From the NCBI GenBank assembly GCA_049514575.1, contig JBEKUX010000027.1:1-40188 (forward strand): DNA of 40,188 nucleotides, read 5' to 3'. Below are positions 18,231 through 25,445 of this stretch, piece after piece. Position 1 is the stretch's first letter. Every line of letters begins with the position of its first letter. The translations under genes and the position numbers were made by a program. Source of the DNA: BOG-1184 sp049514575. Its GTDB lineage: Bacteria; Fibrobacterota; Chitinivibrionia; Chitinivibrionales; Chitinispirillaceae. The notes below the pieces were generated by a model. That model worked only from the letters and a program-made list of their open reading frames with translations, searched no databases and was not told the DNA's origin.

Positions 18231-18263
18231 CCCCATGCAGCTTGCTGGGGTGGTTTATTTTTA
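18231..18263 (+). terminator. Hairpin with T-rich tail between repeat A and the PntC-like gene
   Basis: CCCCA(T)GCA / TGCTGGGG pairs across 18231-18250 with a single bulged T and a 3-base loop, followed by TGGTTTATTTTT. It resembles a terminator but there is no plus-strand gene directly upstream. It could equally be a second palindromic repeat unit attached to repeat A. Confidence 0.35.
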
Positions 18264-18302
18264 ACTTTCGGTCAGATACTTTTTCATGCGAGGGAACTAC
18301 CA

Positions 18303-20087
18303 ATGAAAGCAATCATTCTTGCGGCCGGGTACGGCAACAGGATGCGGCCGCTCACCGATAACCTTCATAAGACCATGGTCACGGTCGCGGGCAAGACCAT
18401 CATCGGCAGGATCATCGACGGGCTTCTGGAAAACAATATTTCCGACATCGTGGTGGTCACCGGCTACCGCGCCGAGGAGCTGAAGAACTATCTCACGACG
18501 ACATTTAAAAAGGTCAAATTCACCTTCGTGCACAACGAAAAATACCGGGAGACGAACAACATCTTCTCCATGGCGCTCGCCTTCGAGGCCGTCGCCATCG
18601 ACACCGACATCATCCTGATCGAGTCGGACCTCATCTATCATCCCGAGATCATCAAGCGGCTTATCGCATCGCCCTACGGCAACGTGGCGCTCGTCGACAA
18701 ATACCGGCACGGCATGGACGGCACCGTGGTGACCGTGCAGGAGCAGCGCATCACCAACGTGATCCCGTCGCACCTGCAGCCGGAAAATTTCGACTTCTCC
18801 GACAAATACAAGACCCTGAATATCTACAAATTCTCGAAGGAGCTCTGCGAGACCTCGTTTAAAAAACTTTTAGTGTACTATGCCAATACGATCGACCGTA
18901 ACTGCTACTACGAGCTGATCCTCGGTATTCTTATATATATGCAGAAAGAAACCATCCATGCCGAGATCGTTGAAGGAGAATCGTGGTCCGAAGTCGACGA
19001 CCCGAACGATCTGCAGGTGGCGGAGTTTGCGTTCCATAAGAACCGGAAAGAGATCCTGGAATACAATTTCGGCGGCTACTGGAACTACGACGTGCTCGAT
19101 TTCTGCTTCATCCGCAACATGTATTTCCCGAACCACGCCATGGTTTCCGAGCTGCGCAACAGCCTGCCCGACCTGATCCACAACTACGGGTCGCGCCAGG
19201 CAGTGCTCGACCGGAAGATGTCGTGGTTTCTCCTGTGCAAAGAGGCCAACGTGCTGGCGCTGAACGGCGCGTCGCAGATCTACCCCATGCTCGCCGGCCG
19301 GTTCGGCGCGAAGAAAGCGTTTATCCCGCGGCCGTCGTTCGGCGAGTACCAGCGGATCTTTACGAACTGCACGACTTACGACGATAAGGTAGGTTTCGAT
19401 TTGAACGGGATCGAGCGCGGGTCAAAAGACGCCGAAATCGTCGTTTTTGTAAATCCGAACAACCCGACCGGATCGCTGATCCAGCCGGACTGGATCTATT
19501 CATTCGCCGAAAAACATACGGACAAGACCGTCATCGCCGACGAGTCGTTCATCGAATTCGCCGACGTACCGTCCGTGCTCTCACTGATCGAAAAGAAACC
19601 CCTGAACAACATTCTCATCATAAAGAGCCTGAGCAAGTCGCTCGGCGTTCCCGGCATCAGGCTGGGCTACGCCTATTCGTGCAATGCGGAACTGATGAAG
19701 TATCTGCGCACGCAGGTGCCGATCTGGAACATGAATTCCATTGCCGAGCACTACCTCGAAATAATCCTCAAACACCGCAACGCGCTCAAAAAGTCCTTTG
19801 ACCAGACGGCGAAGGACCGCGCCTCATTTTACTGGAGATTGACCAACGGGTGTCCGGTGGTGGAGCGCGTTTATCCGAGCGCGGGCAATTTCCTGCTTGT
19901 CGAGCTTAAGGCGAAGGCACTTTCAGCCGCACAGCTCACCGACCAGCTCCTCGAAAAACATTCCATCTATGTCAAGGACGTGACCGACAAATTGTCGAAC
20001 GGTAAAAGCTATGTCCGCCTCGCGGTGCGTCTGCCTGAGGAGAACGAGCGGCTGGTTGCGGCGCTGCGGGATAGTATCAACAAATAG
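18303..20087 (+). CDS. Nucleotidyltransferase-aminotransferase fusion, PntC/LicC-like
   Basis: 594 residues, two enzymes in one chain. Residues 1-240 are a LicC-type nucleotidyltransferase: LAAGYGNRMRPLTD (6-19), ESDLIYHPEI (107-116) and SEVDDPNDL (229-237). Residues about 260-594 are a class I/II PLP aminotransferase: NPNNPTG (384-390), DES (413-415) and SLSKSLGVPGIRLGY with Schiff-base Lys445. This pairing is known for PntC-type proteins that make 2-aminoethylphosphonate and activate it as CMP-AEP. A CobD/HisC-like partner for another phosphoamino alcohol is the alternative. No PEP mutase gene is in the window. ATG at 18303 has a GAGGGA box upstream. The fusion is certain; the substrate is inferred. 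Confidence 0.82.
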   Translation: MKAIILAAGYGNRMRPLTDNLHKTMVTVAGKTIIGRIIDGLLENNISDIVVVTGYRAEELKNYLTTTFKKVKFTFVHNEKYRETNNIFSMALAFEAVAIDTDIILIESDLIYHPEIIKRLIASPYGNVALVDKYRHGMDGTVVTVQEQRITNVIPSHLQPENFDFSDKYKTLNIYKFSKELCETSFKKLLVYYANTIDRNCYYELILGILIYMQKETIHAEIVEGESWSEVDDPNDLQVAEFAFHKNRKEILEYNFGGYWNYDVLDFCFIRNMYFPNHAMVSELRNSLPDLIHNYGSRQAVLDRKMSWFLLCKEANVLALNGASQIYPMLAGRFGAKKAFIPRPSFGEYQRIFTNCTTYDDKVGFDLNGIERGSKDAEIVVFVNPNNPTGSLIQPDWIYSFAEKHTDKTVIADESFIEFADVPSVLSLIEKKPLNNILIIKSLSKSLGVPGIRLGYAYSCNAELMKYLRTQVPIWNMNSIAEHYLEIILKHRNALKKSFDQTAKDRASFYWRLTNGCPVVERVYPSAGNFLLVELKAKALSAAQLTDQLLEKHSIYVKDVTDKLSNGKSYVRLAVRLPEENERLVAALRDSINK

Positions 20088-20120
20088 TAAAAGATTTTCT
20101 TTGGCTAAAGGCATTCGATA

Positions 20121-20174
20121 GGGTAGGGGGTGGGCGCCACATGTGCGTGCTTCAGCTTCTGCGTACCCCCACCC
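20121..20174 (+). terminator. Possible stem-loop after the PntC-like gene
   Basis: GGGT(A)GGGGGT at 20121-20131 can pair with ACCCCCACCC at 20165-20174, giving about 10 pairs with one bulged A and a large loop. There is no T-run behind it, so it may be a transcript-end structure or simply a G-rich stretch. The rest of the 177-base gap to the next gene holds nothing else recognisable. Confidence 0.3.
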
Positions 20175-20264
20175 GCAAATTTCTGGCGTGTTGAAACAAA
20201 AAACAAATTGATCGTAATTACCAATTGAAACCGTCACTTTTATTCACATCGAGGAGGAGCAACG

Positions 20265-21473
20265 ATGAACCGCATCTTTAATTTCAAACTAGGTTGTTCC
20301 CGCGCGATTATTGCAGGATTATGTTCGGTTGTTTTTGCTGCAACAATTTCCGCACAAGTTACGAGCGTACAGTTGCCGAAGCTGGACAGCTCCGCCAGTT
20401 TTCAAATACTAAACAGTGGTGGCGTTATTCTTTTTCGACAAAACTGTGATGGTGGGTTTTATGCAGGAGAAACCGGGAGTAAGGGCGTGATACCGATAAA
20501 CGGCGCAGGCAGGCGTTTAATGTGGTATCCTGCGAAAGCAGCATTCCGGGCAGGGTATGTAGACGGTACACAATGGGATTCTGCAAGTATCGGGACATAT
20601 TCAACGGCGATGGGATATGGCACCGTAGCAAGCAACGATGTATCCAAAGCAATGGGATTTTGCGACACGGCGAGTGGTCTTTTTTCCACCGCGATGGGGG
20701 ATTTAACCTCTGCAAGCGGGTTAAGTTCCACAGCGATGGGAACTTTTACCACAGCAAGCGGGGATTATTCCACGGCGATGGGCTATAACACCAAGGCAAC
20801 CGGAAATTATTCCACGGCAATGGGTAATCATGTCTCAACAAACGGCATGACCGGATCGTTTATAATCGGTGACCTTTCACCGTATAATACGAATTCTACT
20901 CTTTCTTATCAAATGACCATGCGCTTTGCAGGCGGGTATTGGTTGTACACTGACGCCCTCAGTATTAATGGCGTCTCACTTACTGGAGGAGGTGCTAGCT
21001 GGTCATCCATCTCCGACTCCACAAAAAAGACTAACTTCCAGAAAGCCGACGGCAATTATTTCCTGAAAAGCCTTGCTCAGTTAAAGCTCGGAAGCTGGAA
21101 CTACAAAGCGCAGGACGCGAAAAATTACCGCCACTACGGTCCAATGGCCCAGGAGATTTTCCACTACTTCGGCCACGATGGAAAGGGCACGATCGGCTGC
21201 GACACTTTGCTTGCCTCGGCGGACATGGACGGCATCATGATGATCTGCCTGCAGGCGCTGGAGAAGAGGACAACAGCTTTAAATAGTGCTTTAGAGGAAT
21301 TGAAAACGGAAAAAGAAAAAGTTGCTTCAATTGAAAAACAGAATATCGAGCGCGATAAAACAATTGCGACGCTTACCGAGAAAATCGAAAAGCTCAGCCA
21401 GTTAGTATATTCATCGTCAACGAAAAACAGAGAACAACTTACCATCAACACATCAAAGGAGGAGTTACGATGA
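20265..21473 (+). CDS. YadA-head surface protein with C-terminal peptidase S74 chaperone domain, copy 1
   Basis: 402 residues. Signal peptide ending TISAQ (about 31); a region with LMWYPAKAAFRAG; six 14-residue YadA-head repeats (112-195) of the form YSTAMGxxTxASGx; an S74 intramolecular-chaperone domain (248-335) with the Ser-Lys dyad pattern SDSTKK and GPMAQEIFHYFG; then a coiled coil (330-385). By family knowledge S74 domains fold trimeric fibres and then cut themselves off. No membrane anchor is seen, so the mature head is probably surface-displayed or released. A strong GAGGAGGAG box precedes the ATG. The first half is visibly more AT-rich than neighbouring genes. It overlaps copy 2 by ATGA. 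Confidence 0.85.
   Translation: MNRIFNFKLGCSRAIIAGLCSVVFAATISAQVTSVQLPKLDSSASFQILNSGGVILFRQNCDGGFYAGETGSKGVIPINGAGRRLMWYPAKAAFRAGYVDGTQWDSASIGTYSTAMGYGTVASNDVSKAMGFCDTASGLFSTAMGDLTSASGLSSTAMGTFTTASGDYSTAMGYNTKATGNYSTAMGNHVSTNGMTGSFIIGDLSPYNTNSTLSYQMTMRFAGGYWLYTDALSINGVSLTGGGASWSSISDSTKKTNFQKADGNYFLKSLAQLKLGSWNYKAQDAKNYRHYGPMAQEIFHYFGHDGKGTIGCDTLLASADMDGIMMICLQALEKRTTALNSALEELKTEKEKVASIEKQNIERDKTIATLTEKIEKLSQLVYSSSTKNREQLTINTSKEELR
20598..20849 (+). repeat. 42-bp coding repeats (six YadA-head units)
   Basis: Six consecutive 42-bp units each encode 14 residues with the core STAMG and a distal AxG. They form the left-handed beta-roll of a trimeric adhesin head. Copies are less alike in bases than those of the neighbouring paralogue. 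Confidence 0.8.
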
Positions 21474-22816
21474 ACCGCATCTTTACTTTCAAGCAAAGCC
21501 GTTCCCGCGCGATTCTGGCGGGAGTATGTTCTATCGTTTTTGCAGCATCGATATCAGCGCAGGTCACAAGCGTCAAGCTGCCCGCGGCGGACAGTTCAGC
21601 CAGCTTTCAGGTGCAGAATAGCGGCAGCGCCACGCTTTTGCGGCTTAATGGTGATGCGGGGTTTTATTATGGCGGAGTTTTTGGAACAGGGGTTATACCT
21701 GCGCAAGGTGCAGGTACCCGTTTAATGTGGTACCCGGCAAAAGGGGCATTTCGGGCAGGATTTGTTTCCAGTGCAGAATGGGATTCTGCATATGTCGGCA
21801 TTAATTCAACAGCGTTTGGATATGGCACCCTGGCAGCAGGTACGTTTTCCACAGCGATGGGGCATAACACCATAGCAAGCGTGGGTGCTTCCACAGCAAT
21901 GGGAGACGGGGCCAGGGCAAGCGGATCATATTCCACCGCGATGGGGTATAGCACCACGGCAAGCGGATCATCTTCCACCGCGATGGGGAATACCACCACG
22001 GCAAGCGGATCATATTCCACCGCGATGGGGTATTGGAGCGTGGCAAGCGCACCATCTTCCACCGCGATGGGAAGTTACACCAAGGCAAGCGGTACGTATT
22101 CCACAGCGATGGGAGATTACACCACGGCAAGCGGTACGTATTCCTCAGCGATGGGATGTTACGACACGGCAAGCGGTTTTGCTTCCACAGCGATGGGCAG
22201 TTATGTTTCGACAAATGGTCATCAGGGCTCGTTTATTATAGGTGACTATTTTCCGCAGACACCGACCAGTTCTACGGCCGATAATCAAATGACCATGCGT
22301 TTTGCGGGCGGCTATAATTTATTCGCCGACGGCGCGGCGACTATCGGTGTTTCTCTATCGGCCGGGGGCAACAGTTGGTCTGCGATCTCCGACTCCACAA
22401 AAAAGACCAATTTCCAAAAGGCAGACGGCGACTATTTCCTGTCAAGCCTTTCCAAACTCAGGCTCGGCAGCTGGAACTACAAAGCGCAGGACGCGAAAAA
22501 CTATCGTCACTACGGCCCAATGGCCCAGGAGATTTTCCACTACTTCGGCCACGACGGCAAGGGCATTATCGGCTGCGATACACTTTTAGCCTCGGCGGAC
22601 ATGGACGGCATCATGATGATCTGCCTGCAGGCGCTGGAGAAGAGGACGAGCGAACTGCAGAAGGCGAATGACAAAATTTCGGCGCTCCAATCGTCGGTTG
22701 ACGAAATGAGATCTGAAATGATAAGCATGAAAAGCGAGTTGCAGTCTCTTGCCGCGGCCAGAACGGGCAAATCGCAGGAAAAAATCGCACTTAACACGAT
22801 CAGCAAAGGACAGTGA
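21470..22816 (+). CDS. YadA-head surface protein with C-terminal peptidase S74 chaperone domain, copy 2
   Basis: 448 residues, same plan as copy 1 but with ten head repeats (112-251) instead of six. Signal peptide ends SISAQ. The S74 domain (SDSTKKTNFQKADGDYF, then GPMAQEIFHYFG) is almost the same as in copy 1, including at the base level, while the tail coiled coil differs completely (ELQKANDKISALQSSVDEM). A strong AAAGGAGGAG box lies inside the end of copy 1 and the ATG at 21470 overlaps its TGA, so the two are translationally coupled and may form mixed trimers. This would give a longer fibre. The adhesive target is unknown. Confidence 0.85.
   Translation: MNRIFTFKQSRSRAILAGVCSIVFAASISAQVTSVKLPAADSSASFQVQNSGSATLLRLNGDAGFYYGGVFGTGVIPAQGAGTRLMWYPAKGAFRAGFVSSAEWDSAYVGINSTAFGYGTLAAGTFSTAMGHNTIASVGASTAMGDGARASGSYSTAMGYSTTASGSSSTAMGNTTTASGSYSTAMGYWSVASAPSSTAMGSYTKASGTYSTAMGDYTTASGTYSSAMGCYDTASGFASTAMGSYVSTNGHQGSFIIGDYFPQTPTSSTADNQMTMRFAGGYNLFADGAATIGVSLSAGGNSWSAISDSTKKTNFQKADGDYFLSSLSKLRLGSWNYKAQDAKNYRHYGPMAQEIFHYFGHDGKGIIGCDTLLASADMDGIMMICLQALEKRTSELQKANDKISALQSSVDEMRSEMISMKSELQSLAAARTGKSQEKIALNTISKGQ
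21803..22222 (+). repeat. 42-bp coding repeats (ten YadA-head units)
   Basis: Ten 42-bp units in tandem; several are nearly identical in bases (for example the TTCCACCGCGATGGGG core recurs with period 42). High base identity and different unit counts in the two paralogues (six and ten) suggest length change by slippage or unequal exchange. Confidence 0.88.
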
Positions 22817-22818
22817 CC

Positions 22819-23922
22819 ATGAAAACCAGAAACAGATTTTTATTGCTGCTCATGGTGTTTGCCGCGGGTCTCTCGGCCCAAGGCCTGACCATCGGCAGCG
22901 GAAGCGTGTTTTCGCTCGGCGGCGCGACGCTGTCGCTGCCGAACAACTATACCGATTCCGGCGCGTTTGTCGCGGGCGCCGGCACTGTGGCGTTTAACGG
23001 CGCTGCTGGTAACCAGACTATATCGAGCGTTGCCATCGACACCTTCCAGAACCTGACGGTCAACAAGGCCGCCGGTAATGTGGTGCTGAACAAGAACATT
23101 GCCATGAGAGGCAACCTTACCGTCATGGTGGGCCACATAGACATGAACAACGACACGATAAAAATGGGGACAACCGCGCTCCTCAGCGAAACGCCGGGCA
23201 ACACGGTCAAGGGCAGGGGAGAGATCACTGGTCCGCTGACGATCGGCGCACCGTCGGCGCTCAATCCGTTCGGGCTTGGCGCAACGTTGACTAGTGCAGT
23301 GACCCTCGGTCCTTCGGTGATAAGCCGCGGACACGTTATGCAGACCGTCGGCACTGACTCCAGCATCCTGCGCTATTTTGATATTACGCCGACCACTAAT
23401 ACTGGTTTGAGCGCTACCCTTGTTTTTCACTACGATACGAGCGAGTTGAATGGCCATGCTGAAACAGGCAGCTGCCTGTACCGTTCCATTGACACCGGAA
23501 AAACCTGGACGAACATGGGCGGGACAATCGACTCGGTGGCGCACACCGTGACGCTCTCCGGCATAAGCGCATTTTCGCGCTGGACCGTGGTGCCGGGCGG
23601 TATCAGCACTGCGGTGAAAGGGCCGAAACCAACGGCGGCGAAAACGGGCGTACCGAGAGTGCTCGCTTTCGATCAGAATTATCCCAATCCTTTCAGCCGT
23701 ACGACGACGATTAAATTTACGCTGAAAGACGACGGCCGGGTGACGCTGAAAGTGTACGATATGGTCGGCCGCGAAGTGGCGACGCTCGTGAACGGCGAGT
23801 TGCAGGCAGGTGTGGTACACAGCGCAGCGTTTGACGCTTCGGCGCTTGCGTCAGGAACGTACGTCTGCCGGCTGAATGCGGGGAGCAGGTCGGTGATGAG
23901 GAAAATCAAGCTTGTAAAGTAA
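22819..23922 (+). CDS. Secreted protein with type IX-style C-terminal sorting domain
   Basis: 367 residues. ATG at 22819 is preferred over the GTG at 22813 because AAGGA lies 8 bases before it; the gene begins 2 bases after copy 2 stops. A signal peptide (about 1-20, ending GLSAQ) is followed by a beta-rich body with repeating GNQTISS / FQNLTVN / GNLTVM patterns, then a Por-type sorting domain (about 285-367): QNYPNPFSRTTTIKF, VYDMVGREVATLVNG, ASGTYVCRL and a basic end KIKLVK. By family knowledge such tails direct export through the type IX secretion system and are removed at the surface. No T9SS core gene is in view. Third gene of the surface operon. Confidence 0.82.
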   Translation: MKTRNRFLLLLMVFAAGLSAQGLTIGSGSVFSLGGATLSLPNNYTDSGAFVAGAGTVAFNGAAGNQTISSVAIDTFQNLTVNKAAGNVVLNKNIAMRGNLTVMVGHIDMNNDTIKMGTTALLSETPGNTVKGRGEITGPLTIGAPSALNPFGLGATLTSAVTLGPSVISRGHVMQTVGTDSSILRYFDITPTTNTGLSATLVFHYDTSELNGHAETGSCLYRSIDTGKTWTNMGGTIDSVAHTVTLSGISAFSRWTVVPGGISTAVKGPKPTAAKTGVPRVLAFDQNYPNPFSRTTTIKFTLKDDGRVTLKVYDMVGREVATLVNGELQAGVVHSAAFDASALASGTYVCRLNAGSRSVMRKIKLVK

Positions 23923-23956
23923 GGCTGGAACTATAAAACTCTGTGATAATCGCTTG

Positions 23957-24040
23957 CCTCGATACGCCTGCTTAAGGCAGGCTACTCGGCAAGCGGTTTT
24001 ATTTCCGCTCGTCGAGTAGCTCTCAGGGCATATCGAGACG
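23957..24040. repeat. Long imperfect inverted repeat
   Basis: The left arm starts CCTCGATACGCC and includes GCTACTCG; the right arm has CGAGTAGC and ends GGCATATCGAGACG. The arms pair almost end to end with an inner hairpin GCCTGC-TTAAG-GCAGGC on the left side. It sits in the convergent gap between the sorting-domain gene and the DUF4833-like gene, so it could work as a two-way terminator or be a mobile palindromic unit. Confidence 0.7.
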
Positions 24041-24055
24041 GGCGGATGAGAGACT

Positions 24056-24598
24056 TCACCGGGGCTTGATCGTTTCCGTGTCCGCTTGTCCGGTCAGGGT
24101 GTCGGTGCCGATCACGGTGACCGAGAGCACCTTGGGCAGGAGCTTCTGTTTTTCACACGTGACCACGCTGATTTTATGCAGGTAGGCGGGCTGGCCGTTA
24201 ATGGCGGTTTCGGCGCATGCGGCGCCGTTGTTAAGGAACACCCTGATCGGCCGCTTGGGACAGCACACGAGCTTCATGATGCATGACTGCGGGCTCCGCG
24301 AACGGCCGACCACCGAAAACCCGAAGGCCATCTGTTTTTCGAGAAGGTTCAGTTCCTCGCAGGTTTTTCCCGTGGAGTCTTTTTCCCAGTTGACCCAGAA
24401 CGCATGGACCGGCTTGTGCACGTCTAAAACGCCCTCGCCGGTGAGTCGCGCCTCATAGTGCACTTTGTTGGCGTTTTTACTGCGCTCGATGACGAACAGC
24501 GGCTGTGTGGTGCACGGCGCCGGGGCGCCGGCAGCGAGAAAAAAAAGCGATAGAACGGCGAGCAGGGTAAGAGACTGAAACTTTTTGTCAATGGCCAT
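24056..24598 (-). CDS. DUF4833-like secreted protein
   Basis: 180 residues. Signal peptide (about 1-26, LLAVLSLFFLAAGAPAP). The mature part begins LFVIERSKNANKVHYEA and includes VHAFWVNWEKDSTG and RPIRVFLNNGAACAETAINGQPAYLHKI, which resembles the DUF4833 family as I know it; function unknown. Several Cys residues (C111, C112 among others) may form disulphides. The ATG at 24598 lies inside the end of the ketosphinganine reductase gene (11-base overlap), so it is probably cotranslated with the sphingolipid genes, which makes it a candidate helper in lipid metabolism or transport. That link is inference. Confidence 0.6.
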   Translation of the reverse strand: MAIDKKFQSLTLLAVLSLFFLAAGAPAPCTTQPLFVIERSKNANKVHYEARLTGEGVLDVHKPVHAFWVNWEKDSTGKTCEELNLLEKQMAFGFSVVGRSRSPQSCIMKLVCCPKRPIRVFLNNGAACAETAINGQPAYLHKISVVTCEKQKLLPKVLSVTVIGTDTLTGQADTETIKPR

Positions 24599-25433
24599 CT
24601 GCGGGGTGCTTCTTCCAGTATTTTCGCAGATCGCCCGACACGATTTTCCACACGATGCCGGGCAGGTGCCGGTTCATGAGGTACGTAAACCTGTTCATGC
24701 CGCCGGGAACGATCGTAAATTTACGTCCGGCAATGCCCTTGAGCAGCGCGGCGGCGATTGTCCGGGGCGGCATCACCTTGATGGTGCCCGACAGGGCCTT
24801 TGTTTCCGGGGGCTTGATTTTGTTCTCCTCGTGCCACTGCGGCGTGTCCGTGTCCGGCGGATAAATGACCGAAATGCCGATGTTGTACGGGAGAAGGTCC
24901 TGGCGAAGGCATTCGGACAGACCGACCACCGCGAATTTCGCCGCGGCATAGGCCGCGTAACCGAACACGCCCATGTATCCCACGACGGACGAGACATTGG
25001 CGATATGGCCGTGTTTCTGCTGCATGAAGAAGGGGAGAAACGCACGCACGGCATTGACCGTGCCCATATAGTCGACGCTGATCATGGAGTCCCAGACTGC
25101 ATCCGGGATTTTTTCGATATAGCCGGGATGGGTGATGCCCGCGCAGTTGATCAGAATATCGATGCCGCCCAGATCCTTTACAATGGACGGCGCTGCGGCG
25201 ATGAGCTGCCGGCGGTCGGACACGTCGCAGGAGACTGCAATGATTTTTTGAGCGGATCCAGCCTTCGGTAGAACCGGTGACCGGATTTCCTGCAGCGCGC
25301 GCTCAAGTTTTTGTTTGTCGCGGCCGATGATGCAGCAGTGCGCGCCCCATTGGGAGAGCAGCAGGCCTACGGCTTTGCCGATGCCGCTTGAACCGCCGGT
25401 AATGACCGCTCTTTTGTCCTTATACCATTCCAT
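24588..25433 (-). CDS. 3-ketosphinganine reductase-like short-chain dehydrogenase
   Basis: 281 residues. Rossmann motif TGGSSGIG (12-19), an NCAG loop (96-99), catalytic Ser148/149, Tyr162 and Lys166 (YAAAK). The sequence YPPDTDTPQ (191-199) is typical of the 3-ketodihydrosphingosine reductase branch. It would use NADPH to reduce the ketone made by serine palmitoyltransferase to sphinganine. A hydrophobic C-terminal region (LPGIVWKIV) could touch the membrane. It follows the palmitoyltransferase gene by 12 bases, which strongly supports the pairing. The ATG at 25433 has only a weak ribosome-binding site (GTAGGG), consistent with coupling. A generic SDR is the alternative. Confidence 0.82.
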   Translation of the reverse strand: MEWYKDKRAVITGGSSGIGKAVGLLLSQWGAHCCIIGRDKQKLERALQEIRSPVLPKAGSAQKIIAVSCDVSDRRQLIAAAPSIVKDLGGIDILINCAGITHPGYIEKIPDAVWDSMISVDYMGTVNAVRAFLPFFMQQKHGHIANVSSVVGYMGVFGYAAYAAAKFAVVGLSECLRQDLLPYNIGISVIYPPDTDTPQWHEENKIKPPETKALSGTIKVMPPRTIAAALLKGIAGRKFTIVPGGMNRFTYLMNRHLPGIVWKIVSGDLRKYWKKHPADGH

Positions 25434-25445
25434 GGTTTTTTTGCC

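Noticed and set aside
18231..18263. A riboswitch upstream of the PntC-like gene
   Set aside because: The hairpins fit palindromic repeat and terminator-like structure; no known aptamer core was recognised.
21803..22222. CRISPR-like regular spacing in the 42-bp repeats (also the 99-bp TSP3 repeats)
   Set aside because: The repeats are in frame, encode known protein modules and have no unique spacers; no cas gene is present.
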